Below, piece by piece: positions 8,191 to 17,262 of a DNA stretch of 64,000 nt. Position 1 is the first letter of the stretch. Each line of letters starts with the position of its first letter. The stretch spans positions 1 through 64,000 of the forward strand of contig NZ_CABVHQ010000033.1 of the NCBI RefSeq assembly GCF_902497895.1, read 5' to 3'. The position numbers were made by a program, and so were the translations under genes. The notes beneath the pieces were generated by a model. The model did not search any database. It was not told the origin of the DNA and worked only from the letters and a program-made list of their open reading frames with translations. The stretch comes from Pseudomonas fluorescens (lineage in GTDB: Bacteria; Pseudomonadota; Gammaproteobacteria; Pseudomonadales; Pseudomonadaceae).

Positions 8191-10515
8191 TTAATTCATC
8201 CAGCCTTTGACCCAATCCATCACCGCATCGGCGGGTGCAGGGCTTTCGCCTGCACACGCGGCACCGGGAGGTGGTTCGCTGCCGCGAATATACGGCATCT
8301 GCACCGCGCCTGGACAACTCGCTTCAGAACCCTGGCCGGTACGGGAATCAACCCAGGCCTGCACCACATTATCCGGCTGCGGCATATCCAGTGGCAACGG
8401 ATCTGCCTTGCGCATAAAGCTGGTCCAGACCTGCAGGGCGCCCGAGGCACCGGTGAACGGCGTCTTGCCATTGTCGTCGCGACCCATCCAGACCACTGCC
8501 AGCAGATCCTGGCTGAAACCGGCGAACCAACTGTCCCGCGAATCGTTACTGGTGCCGGTCTTGCCCGCCAGTGCCAGGGTTTTCGGCAGGGAGTTGTAGA
8601 CCGAACTACCGGTGCCTTCACGCATCACCCGTTGCATCGCGCTCTGGATCAGGAAGATCGAACCCGGATCGAAACGCTGCTGGATCTGGAAGGGATAACG
8701 CTTGAGCGGTTCGCCTTCGGCGGTCAGCACGCTACGAATCCCGCGCATCGGCGTATTGAATCCACCGTTGGCCAGCGTCTGGTACATGGTCGCCACTTCC
8801 ATCGGGCTCAAGCCGCCAGCTCCCAGCAACATCGACGGGAAGGCCGGGAATTCACGGTCAACGCCCAGCCGCGCGAGTGTCTTGAGGACATTCGGCACAC
8901 CGACTGCCAGGCCAAGCCGGGCGGTCGACAGGTTGTAGGAGTGCGCCAACCCTTGATACAGGAACACGGTGCCGTGGGAGCGACGATCATAGTTTTGCGG
9001 TTTCCAGACCTGCCCATCGGCACCTTTCACCGAAAAAGACTCATCGGAGAGCCAGCTGGTCAAGGTGTACTGGCTCGGTTTCTCAAGCGCAGTCAGGTAA
9101 ACCGCCGGCTTGATCAGGGAGCCGATCGGACGTACTGCATCCAGCGCCCGGTTGAAACCGGCAAAACCAGCCTGACGACTGCCAATCATGGCCTGGACTT
9201 CTCCGGTTTCCGGATTGGTCACCACCATCGCGGCTTCGACTTCATCCGAGCCCTTGCGCCCGGCCAGACGCTTGAAGGTATCGTTGACCGAGGCCTCGGC
9301 CTTCATCTGCAGGATCGGATCGAAACTGGTGAAAATCCGCAGCCCCTCTTCGGTCAAGTCTTCGTCGCGGTAATCTTCGCGCAGCTGGCGTTTGACCAGG
9401 TCAATGAAACCCGGGTACGAAGTGTCGGCCAGACTGCCGCGCTTGGTCACGCCCAGTGGCATTTTCTTGGCCGCCGCCACCTGCTCGGCGGTCGCGACAC
9501 CCTGCTCTTGCAACACATCGAGCACCAGGTTACGCCGCTCGAGCGCGCGCTCCGGGTTACGCCGCGGGTTGTAGGAAGACGGCCCCTTGACCATGCCCAC
9601 CAACAACGCCACCTGATGCAGCTTGAGTTCGGACAGCGGCTGGCTGAAGAAGAACTGGCTGGCCAAGCCGAAACCGTGCACCGCACGCTGACCGTCCTGA
9701 CCGACGAAAACTTCGTTGAGGTAGGCCTCGAGGATCTCAGGCTTGTCGTAATGCAGTTCGAGCAGCAAGGCCATCATCGCCTCGGTCAACTTGCGGCTCA
9801 GGCTGCGTTCGTTGGTCAGGTAGAAGTTCTTGACCAACTGCTGGGTCAAGGTACTGCCGCCCTGGCGCATGTGTCCCGACGAGGTGTTGATCCATACGGC
9901 CCGGGCAATCGACTTGGGCGAAACGCCAAAGTGATGATAGAAATCCCGGTCTTCCACCGCGACCAGCGTCTCGAGCAAGTACGGCGGCACCTGATCGATC
10001 TTGATCAGGATGCGATCCTCGAGGTTTTTCGGGTAAAGACCGCCGATCAACAGCGGTTCGAGCCGCACCACCGCAACTTTCGAACCGTTGGCCCCCGAGA
10101 GCCCGGCCACGTAATCACCGGAGAAACGCACGCGCACCGGCTGAGCCTGCTCCATCCCTTCATAGAACTGGAAGCCGCGGGTGTTCAAGTCGACCGTATT
10201 GCCACTGACCGCGGCTGCACCAGGACCATTGGCGACACTTTCGCGCCGGTAACCGAGCGCATCGAGCTCGATAAGGAAATCTTCCTTGCTGAGCTTTTGT
10301 CCGACGAACAGCTCCAGCGGTCGGGCATAAACCTTGGCCGGAATGGTCCAGCGCTTGCCGGAGAACTTCTCCTGGACCACTGCGTCGAGATAAACCGCAA
10401 AGCCTGCGAGCACCACCAGGGCGACCAGACTGAGCTTCAGAGCCCAGCCTAACCACGGGCGCAGGCCGGCAGACGGGGGTTTGGAACGGGAACGGGGGGA
10501 TCGGGTACGAGTCAT
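8191..10515 (-). CDS. mrcB: Penicillin-binding protein 1B, bifunctional peptidoglycan synthase
   Basis: Inner-membrane enzyme that polymerises lipid II (glycosyltransferase) and cross-links the stem peptides (transpeptidase). Order: basic cytoplasmic tail, one membrane helix at about residues 25-47, UB2H regulatory domain, GT51 domain with the catalytic glutamate in EDRDFYHHFG, then a transpeptidase domain with the SxxK serine in GSLIKP, an SYN motif (AHSYNLS) and the KTGTSND box. The 774 residues are full length. It is transcribed leftwards with the lipoprotein and yqcC genes. Confidence 0.96.
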   Translation of the reverse strand: MTRTRSPRSRSKPPSAGLRPWLGWALKLSLVALVVLAGFAVYLDAVVQEKFSGKRWTIPAKVYARPLELFVGQKLSKEDFLIELDALGYRRESVANGPGAAAVSGNTVDLNTRGFQFYEGMEQAQPVRVRFSGDYVAGLSGANGSKVAVVRLEPLLIGGLYPKNLEDRILIKIDQVPPYLLETLVAVEDRDFYHHFGVSPKSIARAVWINTSSGHMRQGGSTLTQQLVKNFYLTNERSLSRKLTEAMMALLLELHYDKPEILEAYLNEVFVGQDGQRAVHGFGLASQFFFSQPLSELKLHQVALLVGMVKGPSSYNPRRNPERALERRNLVLDVLQEQGVATAEQVAAAKKMPLGVTKRGSLADTSYPGFIDLVKRQLREDYRDEDLTEEGLRIFTSFDPILQMKAEASVNDTFKRLAGRKGSDEVEAAMVVTNPETGEVQAMIGSRQAGFAGFNRALDAVRPIGSLIKPAVYLTALEKPSQYTLTSWLSDESFSVKGADGQVWKPQNYDRRSHGTVFLYQGLAHSYNLSTARLGLAVGVPNVLKTLARLGVDREFPAFPSMLLGAGGLSPMEVATMYQTLANGGFNTPMRGIRSVLTAEGEPLKRYPFQIQQRFDPGSIFLIQSAMQRVMREGTGSSVYNSLPKTLALAGKTGTSNDSRDSWFAGFSQDLLAVVWMGRDDNGKTPFTGASGALQVWTSFMRKADPLPLDMPQPDNVVQAWVDSRTGQGSEASCPGAVQMPYIRGSEPPPGAACAGESPAPADAVMDWVKGWMN

Positions 10516-10631
10516 GGCGGCGGATTATACGCACTTTATTCATACTCAACAGACGCTCTGCGAGGTTTGCACGACAGCCGCATGCGGCCATAATGACGCC
10601 CTTGAAATTTCCCGACTCTAAAGGATCGCCT

Positions 10632-12188
10632 GTGAGCCAGTCCCTGATCGCCGCCCTGCAAAACCCGGCCCTCTACCCCCATCCCGTAGACGGTTTCCAG
10701 GTCATCGAGACGCATATCTCCTGGGTGCTGCTGACTGGCCCCTACGCCTATAAAGTGAAGAAACCGGTCAATTTCGGCTTCCTCGACTTCACTGGCCTGG
10801 AGGCTCGCGAACACTTCTGCGGCGAAGAACTGCGCCTGAACCAACGCCTGACCCATGATCTGTATCTGGAAGTATTGCCGATCACCGGCAGCGCCGATGC
10901 ACCGCAATTGGCTGGCAGTGGTCCGGTCATCGACTACGCGCTGAAAATGCGCCAGTTCCCGCAAAGCCAGCTGCTCAGCACCTTGCAAGCCAATGGCGAA
11001 CTGACCACCGCGCACATCGACCAGATGGCCAGGCAGATCGCCCGTTTCCACCTCAGTGCGCCAGTGGTCCCGGCAGCCCACGAAGCCGGCACCCCGGACA
11101 GCGTCATGGCGCCGGTACGGCAGAACTTCGAACAAATCCGCCCGTTCCTCAGCGACAAGGCCGACCTGCTGCAACTCGAGGCTCTGCAAGCCTGGGCTGA
11201 AAGCAGCTTCGAGCGTCTCAAACCACTGTTTGCCCAGCGCAAGGCCGAGGGGTTTATCCGCGAGTGTCACGGTGACATCCACTTGGGCAATGCCACGGTG
11301 ATCGACGGTGAAGTGGTGATCTTCGACTGCATCGAGTTCAACGAACCCTTCCGTTTCACTGACGTTTACGCCGATACCGGGTTCCTCGCGATGGACCTGG
11401 AAGATCGCGGCCTTAAAAGCCTGGCCCGACGCTTCATCAGTCAGTACCTGGAGCTGACCGGCGATTACCGCGGGCTTGAGCTGCTGAACTTCTACAAAGC
11501 CTATCGCGCGCTGGTTCGCGCCAAGGTCAGCCTGTTCAGCATGCCCGCCGATGCCGATCCGGTACTGCGTGCGACCACCCTGCGCCAGTACCGCAACTAC
11601 GCGAATCTGGCAGAAAGCTACAGCACCATCCCATCGCGCTTTCTGGCGATCACCCACGGTGTTTCGGCCGTCGGCAAGAGTTATGTGGCCACGCGCCTGG
11701 TGGAGGCACTGGGTGCGATCCGCCTGCGCTCCGATGTCGAACGCAAACGCCTGTTCGGTGAGCAGCAGGTGCCGAATGATCCGCAAGTCGGGATCTACAG
11801 CGCCGAGTCGAGCGTTGCCACCTACGCCCACCTGCATGAGATTGCCGCTGTCATTCTGCGCGCCGGTTTCCCGGTGGTGATCGACGCCACCTACCTCAAG
11901 CGCGAACAGCGCGATGGCGCCGCGAAAATCGCCGAAGCCACCGGCGCGCCGTTCCTGATCCTCGACTGCAACGCACCGCAAGCGGTGATCGAGAGCTGGC
12001 TGGCGCGACGCCAGGCGGACAAGAACGATCCGTCCGACGCGACCATAGCGGTTATCGAAGCTCAGCAAGCCACTCGTGAGGCGCTGACGCCAGCAGAAAT
12101 CCTCTGCAGCAAACGCGTCCAGACCAATGAAAGCGGCACCCTTGATACCGTAGTTGCACAAATTCGCCAGCGCATGCCCGGCCTGTAA
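10632..12188 (+). CDS. Aminoglycoside-phosphotransferase-like / P-loop ATPase fusion
   Basis: A two-domain cytoplasmic protein. The N-terminal half is kinase-like with the Brenner motif HGDIHLGN (about residue 212) and a metal-binding FDCIEF. The C-terminal half is a P-loop domain with Walker A GVSAVGKS (about residue 341) and resembles zeta-toxin/gluconate-kinase-type small-molecule kinases. The substrate is unknown, and such proteins are common in proteobacteria; resistance should not be assumed. GTG at 10632 is chosen because AAGGA precedes it by seven bases. An upstream ATG at 10593 lacks a ribosome-binding site. Confidence 0.85.
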   Translation: MSQSLIAALQNPALYPHPVDGFQVIETHISWVLLTGPYAYKVKKPVNFGFLDFTGLEAREHFCGEELRLNQRLTHDLYLEVLPITGSADAPQLAGSGPVIDYALKMRQFPQSQLLSTLQANGELTTAHIDQMARQIARFHLSAPVVPAAHEAGTPDSVMAPVRQNFEQIRPFLSDKADLLQLEALQAWAESSFERLKPLFAQRKAEGFIRECHGDIHLGNATVIDGEVVIFDCIEFNEPFRFTDVYADTGFLAMDLEDRGLKSLARRFISQYLELTGDYRGLELLNFYKAYRALVRAKVSLFSMPADADPVLRATTLRQYRNYANLAESYSTIPSRFLAITHGVSAVGKSYVATRLVEALGAIRLRSDVERKRLFGEQQVPNDPQVGIYSAESSVATYAHLHEIAAVILRAGFPVVIDATYLKREQRDGAAKIAEATGAPFLILDCNAPQAVIESWLARRQADKNDPSDATIAVIEAQQATREALTPAEILCSKRVQTNESGTLDTVVAQIRQRMPGL

Positions 12189-12279
12189 GCAACTATTGAG
12201 GTCGTGGAGCCTTCAACGGTTTCGCGGCCTCAGGATAGTGGCACTATACTGGCGTCATAAATCCAACAGGTGACGTCCC

Positions 12280-12624
12280 ATGAGCCAGCCAAGATTTCTG
12301 GACACCCCGCTTTTCGCGCTGCTGCACAAAGATGACGTTGTCGGCTTCAATAAGGAAAGGCCAATAGACGCGCCTGTCGATATGCGCGGCGGTGATTTCC
12401 GCAGCCTCGATCTGCGTGAACTGAATGCCGAAGGCATCGACTTCACGGATGCCTACTTCCGCTCGGCTGACCTGCGCGGCCTGGACTTGCGTAATACCTG
12501 CATGGAAGGCGCCAGCCTGGCACATGCGCAGATTTCGGGAGCGTACTTCCCGCCAGAACTGACGGCAGATGAAATTCTGATGTCGGTCAATTTCGGTACA
12601 CGCTTGCGCTACCGTACAAAGTAG
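12280..12624 (+). CDS. Pentapeptide repeat protein
   Basis: A 114-residue protein with about seven A(D/N)LXX-type pentapeptides between residues 35 and 85 (for example DFRSLDLREL, DFTDAYFRSADLRGLDLRN), predicted to form a short right-handed beta-helix. Function is unknown; the few coils here are far fewer than in the Qnr/MfpA DNA mimics that protect gyrase. It is a single gene downstream of the kinase-like ATPase in the same direction, with 91 bases between them. Confidence 0.8.
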   Translation: MSQPRFLDTPLFALLHKDDVVGFNKERPIDAPVDMRGGDFRSLDLRELNAEGIDFTDAYFRSADLRGLDLRNTCMEGASLAHAQISGAYFPPELTADEILMSVNFGTRLRYRTK

Positions 12625-12872
12625 CAGCCTCGCGGGCCCTGAACCCCGGCGCCGCCACTGCGCGCCGGGCTGGGCGTCGTGTGCCTTGCAGTCTTCCAGC
12701 CCGCTTGCTGACTATCCTCCTCCTACCGCGCTTACAGCGCTTTCCAGAGCTCTCTGGGCTCACGGCTTAGAAGCTTTTTCGACGAAACCGACCAAACAAT
12801 CACGCTTTTCCTACTGACCGCTACACTCCTTGAAACTCGCCCACGCTTGTTCGGCCGTCGCAAGGAGGCTTG

Positions 12873-13154
12873 ATGAATGATGAACTGCAACACCTGAAAA
12901 ACCTTGGCAAGACGTCGGCGCAATGGCTGCATGCCGTGGGCATCCATAGCGCCTCGGACTTGCGGCGCCTGGGGGCGGTGGATGCGTATCGCGCGGTGCG
13001 AACCAGAGGTTTTCGCGCATCGAAAGTGTTGTTATATGCCATTGAAGGGGCGCTGATGGACGTGCATTGGAACGACATACCGGCAGAGCGCAAAGATGCC
13101 TTGAACAAACAATTGGAAGCCATATCGTCACGCCATAAAACTGAGCGAATGTGA
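12873..13154 (+). CDS. TfoX/Sxy C-terminal domain protein
   Basis: A 93-residue stand-alone copy of the C-terminal domain of TfoX/Sxy competence regulators (LKNLGKTSAQWLHAVGIHSASDLRRLGAVDAYRAVR is the hallmark helix-hairpin-helix-like part). The N-terminal Sxy domain is absent, which is the normal state for these short Pseudomonas proteins. The start is ATG 12873, four bases after a strong AAGGAGG; a TTG three bases earlier is too close to that site. A role in competence is not implied. Confidence 0.85.
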   Translation: MNDELQHLKNLGKTSAQWLHAVGIHSASDLRRLGAVDAYRAVRTRGFRASKVLLYAIEGALMDVHWNDIPAERKDALNKQLEAISSRHKTERM

Positions 13155-13247
13155 TTGTCATGCATCGATTCGGGCCCGGAACCCCTGCTTACCGGGCGAG
13201 ATCCGAAAGAATATCCAGCTCGATTCAGCAAAATAAGCAATCAGCTG

Positions 13248-13275
13248 TTGACTTAGAAATGAGAATCGTTATGAT
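13248..13275 (+). promoter_or_regulatory. prrF promoter with Fur box
   Basis: -35 TTGACT (13248-13253) and -10 TATGAT (13270-13275) with a 16-base spacer. A Fur box fills the spacer and covers the -10: AATGAGAATCGTTATGA (13258-13274). The 19 bases 13255-13273 match the classical consensus at 13 of 19. Fe-Fur binding here would block RNA polymerase, so the sRNA should be made under iron starvation. Confidence 0.85.
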
Positions 13276-13281
13276 TAGCAC

Positions 13282-13396
13282 ATCTGATCGCGAGATCAGT
13301 CGATAACCTGGAAGACCAGTGGTTCGGACTCTCAGATTATCTCCTCATCAGGCTAATCACGGTTATTTGACCCGGCTCTTTGCCGGGTCTTTTTTT
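13282..13396 (+). ncRNA. prrF: PrrF small regulatory RNA
   Basis: Iron-responsive, Hfq-dependent sRNA of Pseudomonas, the functional counterpart of RyhB. It represses mRNAs for iron-containing proteins when iron is scarce. Recognised by the conserved core TCAGATTATCTCCTCATCAG followed by GCTAATCACGGTTATTTGA (about 13333-13370) and by the CCCGGC/GCCGGG terminator stem. The predicted transcript is about 115 nt from just after the -10 to the U-run. It lies between the tfoX-C gene and convergent deoC. P. aeruginosa has two tandem copies; one is seen here. Confidence 0.93.
13369..13396 (+). terminator. prrF terminator
   Basis: GACCCGGC (13369-13376) pairs with GCCGGGTC (13382-13389) around a five-base loop and is followed by seven Ts (13390-13396). 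It forms the 3' end and Hfq-binding tail of PrrF. Confidence 0.9.
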
Positions 13397-13444
13397 GCCT
13401 GTCGAAAAGTCGCTGAGCCTGTGCCAAGCGCCGGATCGACGCTA

Positions 13445-14200
13445 TCAGGCAGGTCGTTGCCCCAGGCAGGCGAGCAATTCATCCAGCAAGCCCGAGGCAC
13501 CTATGCGCATATGCCTGGCACTTACCCAGTCAGCCCCCATGCGCTGCCGGGCAAGCCCGATATACAGGCGGGCATCCGCCAGCGTACGAATCCCCCCGGA
13601 AACCTTGAGACCGACCTCGGCTCCCTGCTCGGCAATAGCCTCCAGCATAATTCGCGCGGATTGCTCTGTGGCATTGATCGCCACCTTGCCGGTGCTGGTC
13701 TTGATGAAATCCGCGCCTGCGGCAATTGCGTCCAGGCTGGCCCGGCGAATCAGCTGCGGATCGCGCAGTTCACCGGTTTCCAGAATTGCTTTGAGTAGCA
13801 CCGGTCCTGAACAGACTTTCCGGCAGGCGGCCAGCAACTCCCGGCCGATGTCGAAATTCCCTGCCAGCACCTCATGAAAGGGGTAGACCACATCCACCTC
13901 ATCCGCTCCCGCAGTTATCGCCTGCGCAACCTGGGTGACGGTTGAAGCGATGTTGCTACCGCCGTAAGGGAAGTTGGCAACGGTTGCCACCCGGACCGCC
14001 GCCCCTCCCAGGCTGTTCAGGGTGTTGCGTGCCAGGCCGACAAACCGCGGATAGACGCAGACCGCCGCCACCGGACCACAAGGAGTCAGCGCGCGCAGGC
14101 AAAGACTGACGATAGCCGCGTCATCATCATCGGCATTCAGCGAGGTCAGATCGAGCAAGCTGATTGCCAGCCGAGCCAGCTGTTTACCCGGTTGATCCAT
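13445..14200 (-). CDS. deoC: Deoxyribose-phosphate aldolase
   Basis: Class I aldolase that splits 2-deoxyribose-5-phosphate into acetaldehyde and glyceraldehyde-3-phosphate in deoxynucleoside catabolism. The TIM-barrel motifs are present: the Schiff-base lysine in DFIKTSTGKV, and the second lysine in LKVSGGIR. I start at ATG 14200 (251 residues), with GAAGGTG about eight bases upstream and an N-terminal length matching the E. coli enzyme. ATG 14224 is an alternative. No other deo genes are nearby, and it is convergent with prrF. Confidence 0.92.
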   Translation of the reverse strand: MDQPGKQLARLAISLLDLTSLNADDDDAAIVSLCLRALTPCGPVAAVCVYPRFVGLARNTLNSLGGAAVRVATVANFPYGGSNIASTVTQVAQAITAGADEVDVVYPFHEVLAGNFDIGRELLAACRKVCSGPVLLKAILETGELRDPQLIRRASLDAIAAGADFIKTSTGKVAINATEQSARIMLEAIAEQGAEVGLKVSGGIRTLADARLYIGLARQRMGADWVSARHMRIGASGLLDELLACLGQRPA

Positions 14201-14224
14201 GGATTCACCTTCAATGGTCGGCAC

Positions 14225-14482
14225 AATGGATAAACAATAAAGCAGTCAGTCGAACGAGTGCCTGACTTTGGACCCGTCAAGACGCTAACTACGCGATTAT
14301 CAGAAGCTTCCGATGCAGGAGGTATGCCTTTGATCAATTCCTGCAGTTCCTTCGCCCCATCTGCACGCAGACAGGACGGCGAATGCCTCAACCGAGGTTT
14401 ATGGACCAAGGACGGGCGTGAACGCAACGTGCCTGACTGTGAAAGCCCCTCGTTGGCGGGCCTGCCGCCACCCGGCAAGCCC
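14225..14482. other. Intergenic stretch without a recognisable gene
   Basis: About 260 bases between deoC and the inverted-repeat element. Short reading frames exist on both strands, but none has a convincing start site or a family I recognise. This side of the vgrG island may contain eroded sequence. Confidence 0.4.
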
Positions 14483-14649
14483 AGGTATCTACACATTTTT
14501 TGATGCTTGACAGGGCGTAGCAGCTGTCGAGTAGAACGAGGCAGCGTCCGGCTGCGAAGCAGCCGTAAGACCCTGCACCTCGGTGTTGCCGATAAACCGC
14601 GAGCACAGCTTTTACGGGCGTTCTAGCTGTTAGAGATGTGTAGATACCT
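14483..14649. mobile_element. Small non-coding element with 14-bp inverted repeats, containing a REP sequence
   Basis: A perfect 14-base inverted repeat, AGGTATCTACACAT at 14483-14496 and its complement at 14636-14649, bounds 139 bases. The interior carries a REP-like GTAGCAGCTGTCGAG...CGGCTGCGAAGCAGCCG motif of the same family as the REPIN at 42319-42467. No coding capacity. I see no clear target-site duplication. It abuts the integrase remnant, whose reading frame begins inside the right repeat. Confidence 0.55.
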
Positions 14650-14762
14650 ATGCCCAGCAAGCCCTGGACAAAACTGCCCGCCAGATCATCAGCCGCGAGC
14701 TGGGCCATGAGAAAGCCCAGATTACGCCGTGCACCCTGGGGCGACAGCACCGACATATCTGA
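14649..14762 (+). pseudogene. C-terminal remnant of a tyrosine-recombinase-like integrase
   Basis: Open frame ending at TGA 14762. It translates to a C-terminal tail with ARQIISRELGHEKAQIT followed by LGR, the HxxR-to-tyrosine region of phage-type integrases (SRELGH is typical). The consensus ...TPxYLG tyrosine is replaced by cysteine (TPCTLG). Nothing upstream restores the catalytic Arg/His-x-x-Arg portion, so only about 37 residues remain. It suggests the neighbouring vgrG cassette arrived next to, or replaced, an integrative element. Confidence 0.55.
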
Positions 14763-14803
14763 CAGCCCAATACCCCAAGCGTAGTAGGACGCCTCTCGAT
14801 TGC

Positions 14804-14823
14804 CACGCCTCTATTGAGGCGTG
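14804..14823. other. Perfect hairpin upstream of vgrG
   Basis: CACGCCTC (14804-14811), TATT, GAGGCGTG (14816-14823): an eight-base stem with a four-base loop. No T-run follows, so it is not a standard terminator. It could be a processed or regulatory structure in the vgrG upstream region, or part of the degraded mobile sequence. Confidence 0.4.
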
Positions 14824-14895
14824 AAATGACGTCTGCCTAGAGTGCGATACAAGTTGGCTGATTGACTGACGCCAACCCCCTGGCAAGGAGCGCTC

Positions 14896-17262
14896 ATGCC
14901 CCGTCAAAGCGACTTACATTTCACCTTCGAACCCTTGCACGGGGACGCCTTCGAAGTGGTCTCGTTCACGCTCGAAGAAGGCCTGTCCCAGCCCTTCAAG
15001 CTGACCCTGGAATTGGCCAGCCACGATGCGGCCATCGACTTCAATCGAGTACTCGACCTGGCCGCGCTGTTCACCCTCTGGCGCGGCGAAACCCCGGTGC
15101 GCTATGTCCACGGCCTGGTCAGCCTGTTCAGCCAGGGCGACAGCGGATTTCGCCGCACCCGCTACAGCGCCGTGGTCGAACCGACCCTGGCCCGTGCTGG
15201 CCTGCGCTCCAACTGGCGGATTTTCCAGGGAAAGACCGTGCCCGAGATCATCACCAGCGTGCTCGAAGGCCAGCAGCTGACCGACGTCCAAACCTATCTC
15301 TGCTTCGACCACCAGCCCCGGGAATACTGCGTCCAGGCCGGGGAAACCGATCTGGACTTCATCGCCCGCCTGGCCGCCGAAGAGGGTCTGCTCTACACCT
15401 TCGAACACCGCGCCGACGGTCACACCCTGTTCCTCACCGACCGCGTCGGCGGCCTGGGCACCATCGGCACCCATGAGCACTGCCCGGTGCTGTACCAGCC
15501 CATGGGCGGCGGTGATTCCCCGGAACCTGCATTACACCGTTTCCACTACACCGAACAGGTCCGCACCGCCCGCCAGGTGCAGCGCGACTACACCTTCACC
15601 CACCCGCGCTACCACCAACAGCACAGCGCCGATGGCGGCCTGGACCTGAAGAACCAGCACAAGGACTATGAACGCTACGACTACCCCGGTCGCTACAAAC
15701 GCGATGCCGCCGGCAAGCCCTTCACCAAGACCCGCCTGGCCGCCCTGCGCAGCGACGCGCGCATGGCCCACCTCGAAGGCGACGACGCGCGCCTGCAACC
15801 GGGCCTGGCCTTCGACCTGAGCGAGCACCCGCGCGAAGACTTCAACGACCGCTGGCGCACCATCGCCCTCCAGCACGAAGGCCAACAGCACAGCAGCTTG
15901 CTGGAAGAGGCCGTCGGCAGCGACAGCGGCACCTCCTATCATTTGGAAGCCAGCGCCATCCGCTGGGACGCCGAATGGAAAGCGCCGCTGCAGGACAAAC
16001 CGCGCATCGACGGCCCGCAGATCGCCACCGTGGTGGGGCCGCCCGGAGAAGAGATCTATTGCGATAAATGGGGCCGGGTCAAAGTCAGCTTCCCTTGGGA
16101 TCGCTCCGACCGAAAGGACGACCACCGCTCCTGCTGGATCCGCGTCGCCCAGGGCTGGGCCGGTGCGACCTGGGGCGCCATGGCCATCCCGCGTGTCGGC
16201 CAGGAACTGATCATCAGCTACCTCGACGGTGACCCCGACCAACCCATCGCCACCGGCCGCGCCTACCGCGAAACCAATCTGCCGCCCTATGAGCTGCCGA
16301 AACACAAGACGCGGATGACCCTCAAGAGCCGAACCCACAAGGGAGAGGGCTTCAATGAGCTGCGCTTTGAGGATGAGCTGGGGCAAGAGGAGGTTTATAT
16401 CCATGCCGAGAAAGACAAGAACGTCCACATCAAGCACAACAACACCATCTTCGTCGGCAATGACCGTAGCGAGAAGGTCGAGCGCGACGAGCAGATCGAA
16501 ATCGGCCATGACCGCAGCGAGCGGGTGGGCAACGATGAGCGGATTGCCGTGGTCCAGGATCAGCATCTGGAGGTGGGTCGCGATCGCATCCAGACAGTAG
16601 GCCGCAATCATCAAATCAGTGTCGGCAGGGATCGTACCGAGGAAGTTGCTAACAATCGGTACGACAAAATCGCCGCTGATCATGACATCCAGATCGGTGG
16701 GAATTTTCAACACTCGGTGAGGGGCCACTATTGGCTGTCCGCTCGACAGGGCATTGAGCAAAAAACCACCCTGTTCGAGGTTGCGGCGGGCCAGCGAATC
16801 GTTCTGAAAGCGCCTGGCGGCAGCATCACCATTGATGGCGATGGCATCACCCTTGATGGACTGACGATTCAGATCAAAGGGCAGGTCACCGCAGACACGA
16901 TCGGAACGGGCAATCCGTTTGCAGATCCGCAGCCCGCCCCAGCACCGCTTGGCGCATTCCTCGGGCGCTATACGTTGCTGAAGAACGATCAGCGTGCCTT
17001 CGCTGGCTATCGGTATCGCATCACCGATGGTGCTGCCGTGCTTGCCGAAGGTCTGACCCGTTCTTCTGGCGAAACGGACTGGGCCAGCACCGAGGCGACT
17101 CAATCGGTGCGAGCTCATAAAGCAATCATGCGTGACGATCAGCGCATCACCGAGGCCTGGCAATCCCATGTAGCAGCCACCGGCGACCAGGTCTTGATCT
17201 GCACTTCTGACGAGCTTTTTCAGGATGACTTTCTCGATCAACACACCGGAGACCTTGACTGA
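14896..17262 (+). CDS. vgrG: Type VI secretion system tip protein VgrG
   Basis: Trimeric spike at the tip of the T6SS tube, carrying effectors across target membranes. The 788 residues show the gp27-like N-terminal half (LHFTFEPLHGDAFEVVSFTLEEGLSQPF), the gp5-like OB fold (DKWGRVKVSFPWDR, then WAGATWGAMAIPRVGQEL) and a gp5-type beta-helix of repeated HD/RSE..VG..ERI units (about residues 505-590). A DUF2345-like module follows, with a C-terminal extension of about 110 residues. No Hcp, PAAR or adaptor gene is adjacent. The stop overlaps the effector start (TGATG), tying this VgrG to that cargo. Confidence 0.95.
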   Translation: MPRQSDLHFTFEPLHGDAFEVVSFTLEEGLSQPFKLTLELASHDAAIDFNRVLDLAALFTLWRGETPVRYVHGLVSLFSQGDSGFRRTRYSAVVEPTLARAGLRSNWRIFQGKTVPEIITSVLEGQQLTDVQTYLCFDHQPREYCVQAGETDLDFIARLAAEEGLLYTFEHRADGHTLFLTDRVGGLGTIGTHEHCPVLYQPMGGGDSPEPALHRFHYTEQVRTARQVQRDYTFTHPRYHQQHSADGGLDLKNQHKDYERYDYPGRYKRDAAGKPFTKTRLAALRSDARMAHLEGDDARLQPGLAFDLSEHPREDFNDRWRTIALQHEGQQHSSLLEEAVGSDSGTSYHLEASAIRWDAEWKAPLQDKPRIDGPQIATVVGPPGEEIYCDKWGRVKVSFPWDRSDRKDDHRSCWIRVAQGWAGATWGAMAIPRVGQELIISYLDGDPDQPIATGRAYRETNLPPYELPKHKTRMTLKSRTHKGEGFNELRFEDELGQEEVYIHAEKDKNVHIKHNNTIFVGNDRSEKVERDEQIEIGHDRSERVGNDERIAVVQDQHLEVGRDRIQTVGRNHQISVGRDRTEEVANNRYDKIAADHDIQIGGNFQHSVRGHYWLSARQGIEQKTTLFEVAAGQRIVLKAPGGSITIDGDGITLDGLTIQIKGQVTADTIGTGNPFADPQPAPAPLGAFLGRYTLLKNDQRAFAGYRYRITDGAAVLAEGLTRSSGETDWASTEATQSVRAHKAIMRDDQRITEAWQSHVAATGDQVLICTSDELFQDDFLDQHTGDLD

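Noticed and set aside
8044..10452. Open frame of 802 codons on the plus strand opposite mrcB
   Set aside because: Mirror of a GC-rich coding frame. No ribosome-binding site, family or composition of its own, while mrcB on the other strand has full penicillin-binding protein motifs. The same holds for frames opposite ilvB (4523-6169) and the DUF748 gene (44868-46559).
10536..12161. 541-codon minus-strand frame opposite the kinase-like ATPase gene
   Set aside because: Antisense shadow. The plus-strand gene has both a Brenner motif and a Walker A.
14225..14895. Insertion sequence or prophage at the vgrG island
   Set aside because: No transposase or phage structural gene. Only a 37-codon integrase tail and a non-coding repeat element are visible.
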